This document shows positions 1-6,292 of a stretch of DNA of 16,409 nt, in pieces. Made by a program: the position numbers and the translations under genes. The DNA comes from an uncultured Holophagaceae bacterium (GTDB lineage: Bacteria; Acidobacteriota; Holophagae; Holophagales; Holophagaceae). The notes under the pieces were generated by a model, which saw only the letters and a list, made by a program, of their open reading frames with translations, searched no databases and had not been told where the DNA came from. The DNA lies in assembly GCA_903927605.1 (NCBI GenBank), contig CAIYNT010000157.1:1-16409 (forward strand), given 5' to 3'. Position 1 is the stretch's first letter. Each line of letters begins with the position of its first letter.

Positions 1-2060
1 ATGATGCCATCGTGGTGGTCAAAAACGTCGTGCGCCACTTCCGTTTGCCGGAGAACGCTGGCCGGCCTCTGGCCGAGGTCGCTACCGCTGCGGTCGATGA
101 AGTCGGCAATCCCACGATCCTGGCTACGTTTGCCGTGATCGCGGCGATTCTGCCGATGGCGCTCGTGCGCGGGCTGATGGGCCCCTACATGCGGCCCATC
201 CCCGTCGGCGCCAGCGTGGCGATGATCTTCAGCCTGCTCATCGCCTTCGTCATCAGCCCCTGGGCCAGCCTGAATGTCTTCAAGAAGGAGGCCCACCTCC
301 CGGAACTGGACGAATCGGGCCTGCATCCGGCGACCCCAGAGACGGCCGCACCCGAACCTGTGCACGACTGGCAGGACAAGAATCCCGAAGTGGCACCGGA
401 CACGAAGTTCGCCGCCATCTACCGCAAGGTCATCCGGGCGCTGCTGTTCAAGCCGGTCGTGCGCTGGAGCTTCTTCGGGGGCGTGGTGGTGCTGCTCATC
501 GGCGCCATGTCCCTGGTGGGCTTCGGGGTGGTGAAGGTCAAGATGCTGCCCTTCGACAACAAGTCGGAGTTCATGGTCCAGCTGGATCTTCCGGCCGGGA
601 CCCCGAAGGAGGACGCCGTCGCCGTGGGCCAGGACGTCGCCCGCCGGCTGCTGAAGGAACCCACTGTCAAGAATGTGCAGATCTATGCCGGCGAGGCCGC
701 GCCCTTCACCTTCGTGGGCATGGTGCGCCACAGCTTCCTCCGCCAGGAAGCGGAGATGGTGGATGTCCAGGTGAACCTGGTGTCCAAGCACGAACGCAAG
801 GAGCAGAGCCACGAGATCGTGGTCCGGCTCCGGCCCGAGCTGGAGAAGATCACGAACCCCGCCGGGGCTCGCATGAAGCTCGTGGAGATCCCGCCCGGAC
901 CGCCGGTCATGGATACCATCGTGGCCGAAGTGTATGGTCCCTCGGAGGCAGAGCGGACCCGCCTGTCGACTGAGGTTCTCCGGGCCTTCAAGAGTGTGGA
1001 TGGCATCGTCGATGTGGATTCCACCCTGAATCCCACCAGCCCGAAGATCAGCCTGGTGCTGGATCGGGAGAAGGCGGCCCTGTTCGGAGTGGCCCCGGCC
1101 CATGTGATTCAGACGCTCTACATGGCCGGCTATGGCCACACGGCGGGAACCTTCCATGTGCTACGCGGCTCCAGCCAGGTACCCGTGGTGATCCAGCTCG
1201 CCGCCGAAAAGCGGCAGAAGCTGGACCAGATTCTCCAGCTGACCGTACCTGGAGCCCGCGGCATGATTCCGGTCAGTCAGATGGTCACGGTGAAGGAGGG
1301 ACACGAAGACCCGGTCCTCTTCCACAAGAACCTGATGCCCGTGACCTATGTGTTCTCCGACCTGGCCGGTACCATCGAAAGCCCTGTCTACGCCCTGGCT
1401 GCACTCAACAAGAAGATCGATGCCATGAAGGGTACCGGTGGGGCTGATGTGGTCCGCCTGGGCCTCGCCCATCCCGAAAACACCGAGAACCTGATCATGA
1501 AGTGGGATGGCGAGTGGCACATCACCCTCGAAGTCTTCCGCGACCTCGGCATGGCCTTCGCCGCCGTGCTGGTGCTGATCTTCGTGCTGGTGGTGGGCTG
1601 GTTCGAGAGCTTCGAGATCCCCTGGGTCATCCTGGTGCCGATTCCGCTTTCCCTCATCGGGATCATCCCTGCGCACGGCATCCTGGGTGCCTTCTTCACG
1701 GCGACCAGCATGATCGGCTTCATCGCCGGAGCGGGCATCATCGTCCGCAACAGCATCATCCTCGTGGACTTCATCGAGCTGAAGCTGCGTGAGGGCATGC
1801 CCCTGGCGCTGGCCGTGGAAGAAGCAGGTGTGGTGCGCTTCCGCCCCATCCTGCTCACCGCCGCGGCCGTGATCGTGGGCTCGCTGGTGATGCTGGCGGA
1901 TCCCATCTTCCAGGGCCTGGCCATCAGCCTCATGGCCGGATCCGTGGCGGCCACGCTGCTATCGGTGCCGTCGATCCCCGTTCTGTACTACCTCGTCGCC
2001 CGTCGTGGCCGTGCCGCGGAACTCCAGCGCGAGGCCTCCAAGATTGCCACTGACGAATAG
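1..2060 (+). CDS. RND-family efflux permease, C-terminal part (5' end outside window)
   Basis: This is the C-terminal two-thirds (about 685 residues) of an inner-membrane proton-driven RND transporter; the reading frame is already open at base 3. The first residues, DAIVVVKNVVRH, match the TM4 segment of the AcrB family that holds the proton-relay Asp pair, and the partial codon before it (?AT) is compatible with the other Asp. Then come hydrophobic segments for TM5-6, a cytoplasmic linker rich in Pro and Glu, TM7 (about residues 150-172), the second large periplasmic domain, and TM8-12 up to the C-terminus. In TM10 the sequence IIVRNSIILVDF has Arg where AcrB has the proton-relay Lys940. The substrate cannot be told; it does not obviously carry the methionine-rich features of CusA. 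It heads a tightly packed cluster of sulfur-related genes, only 9 bases from the next gene, so transport of a toxic metal or sulfur species is a context-based guess. Confidence 0.9.
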   Translation, partial: DAIVVVKNVVRHFRLPENAGRPLAEVATAAVDEVGNPTILATFAVIAAILPMALVRGLMGPYMRPIPVGASVAMIFSLLIAFVISPWASLNVFKKEAHLPELDESGLHPATPETAAPEPVHDWQDKNPEVAPDTKFAAIYRKVIRALLFKPVVRWSFFGGVVVLLIGAMSLVGFGVVKVKMLPFDNKSEFMVQLDLPAGTPKEDAVAVGQDVARRLLKEPTVKNVQIYAGEAAPFTFVGMVRHSFLRQEAEMVDVQVNLVSKHERKEQSHEIVVRLRPELEKITNPAGARMKLVEIPPGPPVMDTIVAEVYGPSEAERTRLSTEVLRAFKSVDGIVDVDSTLNPTSPKISLVLDREKAALFGVAPAHVIQTLYMAGYGHTAGTFHVLRGSSQVPVVIQLAAEKRQKLDQILQLTVPGARGMIPVSQMVTVKEGHEDPVLFHKNLMPVTYVFSDLAGTIESPVYALAALNKKIDAMKGTGGADVVRLGLAHPENTENLIMKWDGEWHITLEVFRDLGMAFAAVLVLIFVLVVGWFESFEIPWVILVPIPLSLIGIIPAHGILGAFFTATSMIGFIAGAGIIVRNSIILVDFIELKLREGMPLALAVEEAGVVRFRPILLTAAAVIVGSLVMLADPIFQGLAISLMAGSVAATLLSVPSIPVLYYLVARRGRAAELQREASKIATDE

Positions 2061-2069
2061 GAGCTCTTT

Positions 2070-2282
2070 ATGACCGTCGATCGCCTCGTCCACATCTTCG
2101 CGGGCACCTTCATCCTGCTCAGCTTGTGGCTAGCCCATGTCCACAGCCCGAACTGGTACTGGTTCACAGCCTTCGTGGGCGCGAACCTCCTCCAGAGTGG
2201 CCTCACCAACTGGTGCCTGATGTCCACCATCCTGCACAAGCTCGGCGTGCCTGAAGGCAGCGCGGTCGGGTGCGGGCGGTGA
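2070..2282 (+). CDS. Small DUF2892-like (YgaP transmembrane-domain-like) membrane protein
   Basis: A 70-residue protein with two hydrophobic segments (about residues 7-23 and 29-45) followed by NWCLMSTILHKLGV. This layout and the single Cys49 just after the second helix match the DUF2892 membrane domain, found alone or fused to rhodanese as in E. coli YgaP. A good Shine-Dalgarno (AGGAG at 2059-2063) lies just upstream of the ATG and overlaps the stop of the RND gene. In YgaP the rhodanese carries a persulfide and the membrane domain is thought to help move it; here rhodaneses are encoded separately but next door, which suggests the same partnership. The biochemical role is inferred from family and neighbours only. 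Confidence 0.8.
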   Translation: MTVDRLVHIFAGTFILLSLWLAHVHSPNWYWFTAFVGANLLQSGLTNWCLMSTILHKLGVPEGSAVGCGR

Positions 2283-2452
2283 AAGCTACTGCGATCCGCC
2301 TCGCCATTGGCCTCGTTGCGGGCGGTGCCCTGGGCTATGGCTGGCACCGCCTGGTCGGCTGCAGCACGGGCACCTGCCCGTTGACCGCCACCCCGCTGCG
2401 GGGCATCAGCTACGGCGCCGTCCTGGGCCTGATCTGGGCCCTGGGGAGGTAG
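2279..2452 (+). CDS. DUF6132-like small membrane protein with CX4C motif
   Basis: A 57-residue protein if translation starts at the GTG at 2279, whose GTGA overlaps the stop of the preceding gene; a GTG at 2270 in the same frame would add three residues. It has two short hydrophobic helices flanking the motif VGCSTGTCPLT, that is Cys28 and Cys33 (numbered from the 2279 start) in a C-S-T-G-T-C arrangement. This pattern is what I recall of the DUF6132 family, which has no assigned function. The Cys pair at a membrane interface, inside a thioredoxin/rhodanese operon, suggests a redox or sulfur-relay role, but that is inference. The family call rests on recognition of the motif without a search. 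Confidence 0.7.
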   Translation: MKATAIRLAIGLVAGGALGYGWHRLVGCSTGTCPLTATPLRGISYGAVLGLIWALGR

Positions 2453-2455
2453 TCC

Positions 2456-2746
2456 ATGGGTCGCTGGATCTCTCCCGAGGATGCGAGGACGCTGCTGGAT
2501 GACGGTGGGCTCGTGGTGGATGTGCGATCGGGTGGCGAATACTCCGCCGGATCCATTCCAGGCAGCCTGAACCTGCCCATGCACCTCATTCCCGTCCTGG
2601 CCGCGGAGCGGCTACCCTCCGACCGACCCCTGCTGGTCTGTTGCGCCAGCGGCGCCCGCAGCGCCATGGCCGTACAGTACCTCTGCCATCTCGGGTTCCA
2701 GGCCCATGATCTCGGTCCCTGGACCTTCCACCCTGACTTTGCCTGA
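2456..2746 (+). CDS. Single-domain rhodanese-like sulfurtransferase
   Basis: A 96-residue protein that is a complete single rhodanese domain with no signal peptide, so probably cytoplasmic. The N-terminal VVDVRSGGEYSAGSIPGSLN (residues 20-39) is the classical rhodanese strand and CH2A motif. The active-site loop is C63-ASGAR, a six-residue CXXGXR loop typical of sulfurtransferases and not of Cdc25-type phosphatases. Cys62 precedes it. Such enzymes pass sulfane sulfur from thiosulfate, polysulfide or glutathione persulfide to a thiol acceptor. The start follows GGGGAGG at 2443-2449, and the thioredoxin start is 12 bases after the stop, so the two are likely translated from one message. The thioredoxin is a plausible acceptor that would reduce the persulfide; this is inference from adjacency. 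Confidence 0.9.
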   Translation: MGRWISPEDARTLLDDGGLVVDVRSGGEYSAGSIPGSLNLPMHLIPVLAAERLPSDRPLLVCCASGARSAMAVQYLCHLGFQAHDLGPWTFHPDFA

Positions 2747-2758
2747 TCCGGAGTCTCC

Positions 2759-3082
2759 ATGTCCCAAGTCATCCACCTCACCACCGCCGCCTTCGAGAAG
2801 GTCGCCGCCCAGGGCGCGCCGGTCCTCATCGATTTCTGGGCCCCCTGGTGCGGCCCCTGCCGCATGCAGGGACCCATCCTCGACGAAGTGGCGAAGGTTG
2901 CAGGCGACAAGGCCATCGTGGCCAAGGTCAACGTCGATGATGAACCGCGCCTGGCGGCACAGTTCGGCGTTCAGAGCATCCCGACCCTCGTGGTCCTCAA
3001 GGATGGCCAGATCCAGAAGCGGATGGTGGGCCTGCAGCCCGTCCATACGCTTCAAGCCGCCCTTCAGCTTGCGGGGGCCTGA
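2759..3082 (+). CDS. trxA: Thioredoxin
   Basis: A 107-residue protein matching the usual single-domain thioredoxin length. The active site is W30-C31-G-P-C34 in the motif FWAPWCGPC, and the cis-proline loop is SIPT with Pro75. There is no signal peptide, so it should be a cytoplasmic thiol-disulfide reductant. SD-like GGAG lies at 2749-2752 upstream of the ATG. It sits between two rhodanese genes and its stop codon overlaps the start of the second (TGATG at 3080-3084). That placement suggests a dedicated thioredoxin that reduces rhodanese persulfides and releases sulfide, and not the general housekeeping copy. The symbol is a family name only; orthology to the main trxA is not established. 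Confidence 0.92.
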   Translation: MSQVIHLTTAAFEKVAAQGAPVLIDFWAPWCGPCRMQGPILDEVAKVAGDKAIVAKVNVDDEPRLAAQFGVQSIPTLVVLKDGQIQKRMVGLQPVHTLQAALQLAGA

Positions 3083-3432
3083 TGCTGGAGCACTGGATCT
3101 ACCTGATCCCCATCGCGGCGGTGGGCTACCTGCTGTGGAGCCGCAGATCCGCCTCCACCGCGGACGTCAAAGCCCTGCTGGAGAAAGGGGCTCAGGTCGT
3201 GGACGTGCGCTCCAGGTCCGAGTTCAAGGCCGCAGCCCATCCCAAATCCATCAACATCCCCCTGGCTGAGTTGGAGAAGGGTTCCGGGAAGCTGGATGCC
3301 TCCCGGCCCGTCCTAGTCTGCTGCGCTTCGGGGAGTCGCAGCGGCCTGGCTGTCTCCATCCTGAAGAAAAAGGGATTCAAGGAAGTCCACAACCTGGGTT
3401 CCTGGCGGCGCATCCAGTCAGTGCTCTCCTGA
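3082..3432 (+). CDS. Membrane-anchored rhodanese-like protein
   Basis: A 116-residue protein with one N-terminal hydrophobic helix (about residues 5-19) followed by RR and a complete rhodanese domain. VVDVRSRSEF (residues 39-48) is the first rhodanese motif and C81-ASGSR86 is the active-site loop, the same six-residue size and nearly the same sequence as in the soluble rhodanese 600 bases upstream. The positively charged residues after the helix suggest that the catalytic domain faces the cytoplasm by the positive-inside rule; a periplasmic domain is less likely but not excluded. Its ATG overlaps the thioredoxin stop, indicating translational coupling. The pair of rhodaneses looks like an old duplication in which one copy gained or lost a membrane anchor. 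Confidence 0.88.
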   Translation: MLEHWIYLIPIAAVGYLLWSRRSASTADVKALLEKGAQVVDVRSRSEFKAAAHPKSINIPLAELEKGSGKLDASRPVLVCCASGSRSGLAVSILKKKGFKEVHNLGSWRRIQSVLS

Positions 3433-3502
3433 GTGGGCCCTGGCCTGCACAGGGAACAGGCAGGAGCCTCTCCGCTGGGTACCGCCGCATGGGGGCAGGG
3501 AC

Positions 3503-4672
3503 ATGAGCAGGATCGTCATTCTGGGCGGGGGCATCGCCGGTGTCGAGGCGGCCATCTTCTGTCGCAAGGCCGGGTTCGAGGTCGAGCTCATCAGTGACCG
3601 CGACTATCTGTTCATTTATCCGATCAGCATCTGGATTCCCGTATCCAGCCTGCCCTTCGAGGAGGCCAAGCTCTCCCTGGAAGCCCTGGCCACCCGACAT
3701 GGCTTTGCGCTGACCCTGGATCGGGTCTGCGCCCTCAACGCGGCGAACCGCAGCTTCACGCTGGAGAAGGGGGGCATCCGGCAGGAGGCGAACGTGGTCA
3801 TCGCGCTCGGCTCCGGGAAGATGAAGCACCCAGGGCTCGAGCACACTCTGAGCATCTGCGGTGAGCCCGAGCAGTCCCTCCGCCTGAAGGAGGCCGTCGA
3901 GGCCCTGATTGCGAAGGGCCAGGGTGCCGTCGCCTTCGGTTTCGGGGGCAATCCGAACGACAGCAGCGCGGTCCGGGGCGGGCCGGGGTTCGAGCTCTTC
4001 TTCAACCTCCACCACCGCCTGAAGCAGCTGGGTCTCCGCGACCGTTATGAGATGACCTTCTTTGCGCCCATGGCGCAACCCGGTGCCCGGATGGGGGACA
4101 TGGCCCTGCGGATGATGGCGGCCCAGTTCCAAAAGAACCGCTTCCAGACTAGATTCGGCACGAAGCTCCGTCGCTTCGAAAAGGATGCTGTGGTCTTCGA
4201 GGATGATTCGGTCCTGCCCAGCGATCTCACGATGTTCATCCCGGCCGGGAATGGGAGCGAGGTGCTGCGTTCGAGCGATCTTCCAAAGAACGCGGCCGGC
4301 TTCGTCCGCATCGAGTCCACCTGCCAGGTGGTGGGCGTGCCCTCCTGGTATGCCGTTGGAGATGCCGCCGCCCTGGAGGGCCCTGACTGGAAGGCCAAGC
4401 AGGGCCACCTTGCCGAGGCCATGGCCCGCGTCGCCGTCCACAATCTCTCCGTGGATCTGCTGAAGCGGTCCGCACCCCGGAAGACGTATCCGGAACACTT
4501 GAACATCACCTGCCTGATGGACATGGGGAGCGGCGGCGGCCTGGTGTACCGGGATGATTCCAGGTCCTTCATGCTGCCGCTGCCGATCCTTGGGCACAGT
4601 CTGAAGCGGCTCTGGGGCCGCTACTACCGGCAATCCAAGCTAGGCCGAATTCCGCGCATCCCTGGGCTCTGA
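3503..4672 (+). CDS. NAD(P)/FAD-dependent oxidoreductase of the SQR / type-II NADH dehydrogenase superfamily
   Basis: A 389-residue flavoprotein of the two-dinucleotide-binding-domain class. Residues 3-13 (RIVILGGGIAG) form the FAD-binding Rossmann motif, and YAVGDAAAL (283-291) is the second FAD-contacting motif. A hydrophobic and basic C-terminal end (about 355-389) could attach to the membrane as in sulfide:quinone oxidoreductases. The best family guess is SQR-like, supported by length and by the rhodanese-thioredoxin neighbours. Cysteines occur at 20, 76, 119, 274 and 337; Cys119 and Cys337 sit roughly where SQRs have the first and third functional cysteines, but the central region around 150-165 (NPNDSSAVRGGPGFEL) has no cysteine. 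Sulfide oxidation by the classical trisulfide route is therefore doubtful, and another substrate or a persulfide acceptor is possible. The start is preceded by GGGGGCAGGGAC; the 70-base gap upstream contains no promoter I can defend. Confidence 0.8.
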   Translation: MSRIVILGGGIAGVEAAIFCRKAGFEVELISDRDYLFIYPISIWIPVSSLPFEEAKLSLEALATRHGFALTLDRVCALNAANRSFTLEKGGIRQEANVVIALGSGKMKHPGLEHTLSICGEPEQSLRLKEAVEALIAKGQGAVAFGFGGNPNDSSAVRGGPGFELFFNLHHRLKQLGLRDRYEMTFFAPMAQPGARMGDMALRMMAAQFQKNRFQTRFGTKLRRFEKDAVVFEDDSVLPSDLTMFIPAGNGSEVLRSSDLPKNAAGFVRIESTCQVVGVPSWYAVGDAAALEGPDWKAKQGHLAEAMARVAVHNLSVDLLKRSAPRKTYPEHLNITCLMDMGSGGGLVYRDDSRSFMLPLPILGHSLKRLWGRYYRQSKLGRIPRIPGL

Positions 4673-4673
4673 G

Positions 4674-4687
4674 CCGGGAGTGCCCGG
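4674..4687 (+). terminator. Short hairpin just after the SQR-like gene
   Basis: CCGGG-AGTG-CCCGG is a perfect five-base-pair hairpin starting one base after the stop codon at 4672. It is not followed by a T run on this strand. With the stronger hairpin 11 bases downstream it may help end the sulfur operon, but by itself it is weak. Confidence 0.35.
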
Positions 4688-4690
4688 TCC

Positions 4691-4721
4691 AAAAAAAGGG
4701 CGGGTCCACCCCGGACCCGCC
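4691..4721 (-). terminator. Nine-base-pair hairpin with T-tract on the minus strand
   Basis: GGCGGGTCC (4699-4707) and GGACCCGCC (4713-4721) pair perfectly around a five-base loop. Seven A bases (4691-4697) precede the hairpin on the + strand, so on the - strand it reads as a hairpin followed by seven T bases, the classical intrinsic terminator form. No minus-strand gene ends here. It may stop antisense transcripts from the cyd region, and the hairpin may also slow + strand transcription leaving the sulfur operon. Confidence 0.6.
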
Positions 4722-4749
4722 TCCCCTACCCCTGATCCACGGTTCCTGT

Positions 4750-4779
4750 TTGACAGGCCCTTGGTCGGATGAATCTAAT
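4750..4779 (+). promoter_or_regulatory. Sigma70-like promoter for cydAB
   Basis: A perfect -35 hexamer TTGACA (4750-4755) is followed after 18 bases by TCTAAT (4774-4779), five of six matches to the -10 consensus. A perfect TATAAT also occurs at 4779-4784, but it is 23 bases from the -35, too far to pair with it. The stretch around it is clearly richer in A and T than the rest of the window. The expected start near 4786-4787 gives a leader of about 160 bases before the cydA start. CCTGT-TTG-ACAGG (4745-4757) is a small inverted repeat overlapping the -35. Confidence 0.6.
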
Positions 4780-4902
4780 ATAATCAAATAGTCATTCAAT
4801 TCAACAGTATTTTTTGAGACCTAGAGGTCATTAGTAAAACACGACCTTTTTAAGGCCCCACTCAAGAGACCGCCAGGGGAGAAAATCCTGTTCATGGCAT
4901 AG

Positions 4903-4918
4903 TGGGATCCCGATCCCA
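4903..4918 (+). repeat. Inverted repeat in the cydA leader
   Basis: TGGGATC-CC-GATCCCA is a perfect seven-base inverted repeat with a two-base centre, about 20 bases before the cydA Shine-Dalgarno. It could be an operator-like palindrome in DNA or a hairpin in the leader RNA near the ribosome site. I do not recognise it as a known FNR, ArcA or Rex site. Confidence 0.5.
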
Positions 4919-4948
4919 TCATGAATGGCCATCAACACAGGAGGAACC

Positions 4949-6283
4949 ATGGGCGATCCACTTTTCTGGCACAGACTCCAGTTCGGATTCACGGTTACCT
5001 ATCACTACCTGTTCCCCCAACTCACCATGGGACTGGCCTTCATCATCGTGGTCCTCAAGGCGCTCGGACTGAAAACTGGAGAGACCAGGTACTTCGATGC
5101 AGCCAGGTTCTGGATCCGCATCTTCGGCATCAACTTCGCCGTGGGCGTGGTGACGGGCATTCCCATGGAATTCCAGTTCGGGACCAATTGGGCTGAATTC
5201 TCCCGGCTCAGCGGTGGTGTCATCGGCCAGTCCCTGGCCATGGAGGGGATGTTCGCCTTCTTCCTCGAGAGCAGCTTCCTGGGCCTGCTGGTCTGGGGAG
5301 AGAAGAAGCTGAGCCCCAAGGGGCATTTCGGTGCGGCGATAGCGCTGTGGATCGGCAGCTGGCTGTCCGGTTACTTCATCATCGTGACCAATGCTTTCAT
5401 GCAGCATCCGGTCGGCTACGTCATGGCCCCTGGCGGAATCTTCCAGCTTTCGGACTTCTGGGCCTTCATTTTGAACCCATGGGCGATTGCGCAGTACGCC
5501 CACAACATGCTGGCCACGGTGGTGACGGGTTCCTTCGTGGTGGCGGCGGTGGGGGCTTTCTGGGCACTCAAGGGTCTTTACCCTGTCCAGGCTCGGGTGA
5601 ACCTGAAGACGGGTGTCATTTTGGGGTTCGTTTTCAGTGCGCTGCTGGCCTTCCCCACCGGTGACATCGCCGGAAAGATGGTAGCCAAATACCAACCCGT
5701 CTCCCTGGCGGCCATGGAGGGACGCTTCGAGAGCGGGCCCTTTGCGGAGCTGGTGATGGTTGGCCAGCCCAATGTGGCCAAGGGAAGGATCGACAATCCC
5801 ATCCGGGTGCCGGCGATCCTCAGTTTCCTGGCCTACGGGAGTTTTTCGGCCAATGTGAAGGGCCTCAACGACTTCCCGCGGGATCAATGGCCCACCAGCA
5901 TCGAGCTGCTCTACTACGCCTATCACATCATGGTCGGTCTGGGCACCATCCTGATCCTGATCATGGGGATCGGGGTCCTGCTCAACTGGAAGCAGCGCCT
6001 GGAAACTTCGCGCGCCATGCTCTGGGTGTTGATGCTGGCTTTCCCCTTCCCCTACATTGCGACCAGCGCGGGATGGGCCGTGGCGGAATTCGGTCGGCAA
6101 CCCTGGCTGATCTATGGTCTGCTGCGCACCGCGCAGGGCCCGAGCCCGATGGTCCATTCGGGTGCGACGGTGTTCACCAGCCTCGGATTCGCCGGCATCT
6201 TCGTCGTCCTGTCCATGCTGTTCGTCTACCTCATCGGCCGTGAGATCGCCCACGGACCCGAATCCCACACGCCGAAGATCTAG
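4949..6283 (+). CDS. cydA: Cytochrome bd-type quinol oxidase subunit I
   Basis: Subunit I of the membrane terminal oxidase that oxidises quinol and reduces oxygen to water. The ATG at 4949 is chosen over the in-frame ATG at 4925 because a strong Shine-Dalgarno AGGAGG (4939-4944) precedes it and because it places the first heme ligand at His19, as in E. coli CydA. Further matches are Glu99 and Glu107 (AMEGMFAFFLES), His185 (QYAHNM, heme b595/d region), Met328 (AYHIMVG, heme b558 ligand) and GRQP at 382-385. At 444 residues it has the short Q-loop. In the quinol site, E. coli Lys252 is replaced by Ser252 (QPVSLAAMEG), while Glu257 is kept. About nine membrane helices are visible as hydrophobic stretches. 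It is followed directly by cydB; no cydX-like small gene is seen after the pair. Confidence 0.97.
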   Translation: MGDPLFWHRLQFGFTVTYHYLFPQLTMGLAFIIVVLKALGLKTGETRYFDAARFWIRIFGINFAVGVVTGIPMEFQFGTNWAEFSRLSGGVIGQSLAMEGMFAFFLESSFLGLLVWGEKKLSPKGHFGAAIALWIGSWLSGYFIIVTNAFMQHPVGYVMAPGGIFQLSDFWAFILNPWAIAQYAHNMLATVVTGSFVVAAVGAFWALKGLYPVQARVNLKTGVILGFVFSALLAFPTGDIAGKMVAKYQPVSLAAMEGRFESGPFAELVMVGQPNVAKGRIDNPIRVPAILSFLAYGSFSANVKGLNDFPRDQWPTSIELLYYAYHIMVGLGTILILIMGIGVLLNWKQRLETSRAMLWVLMLAFPFPYIATSAGWAVAEFGRQPWLIYGLLRTAQGPSPMVHSGATVFTSLGFAGIFVVLSMLFVYLIGREIAHGPESHTPKI

Positions 6284-6292
6284 GAGGCCGCC

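Noticed and set aside
3377..4633. A 418-codon minus-strand open frame opposite the SQR-like gene
   Set aside because: Antisense shadow; the plus strand has clear FAD-binding motifs and operon context.
4779..4784. Perfect TATAAT as the -10 of the TTGACA at 4750
   Set aside because: The spacing of 23 bases is too long; TCTAAT at 18 bases pairs better with this -35.
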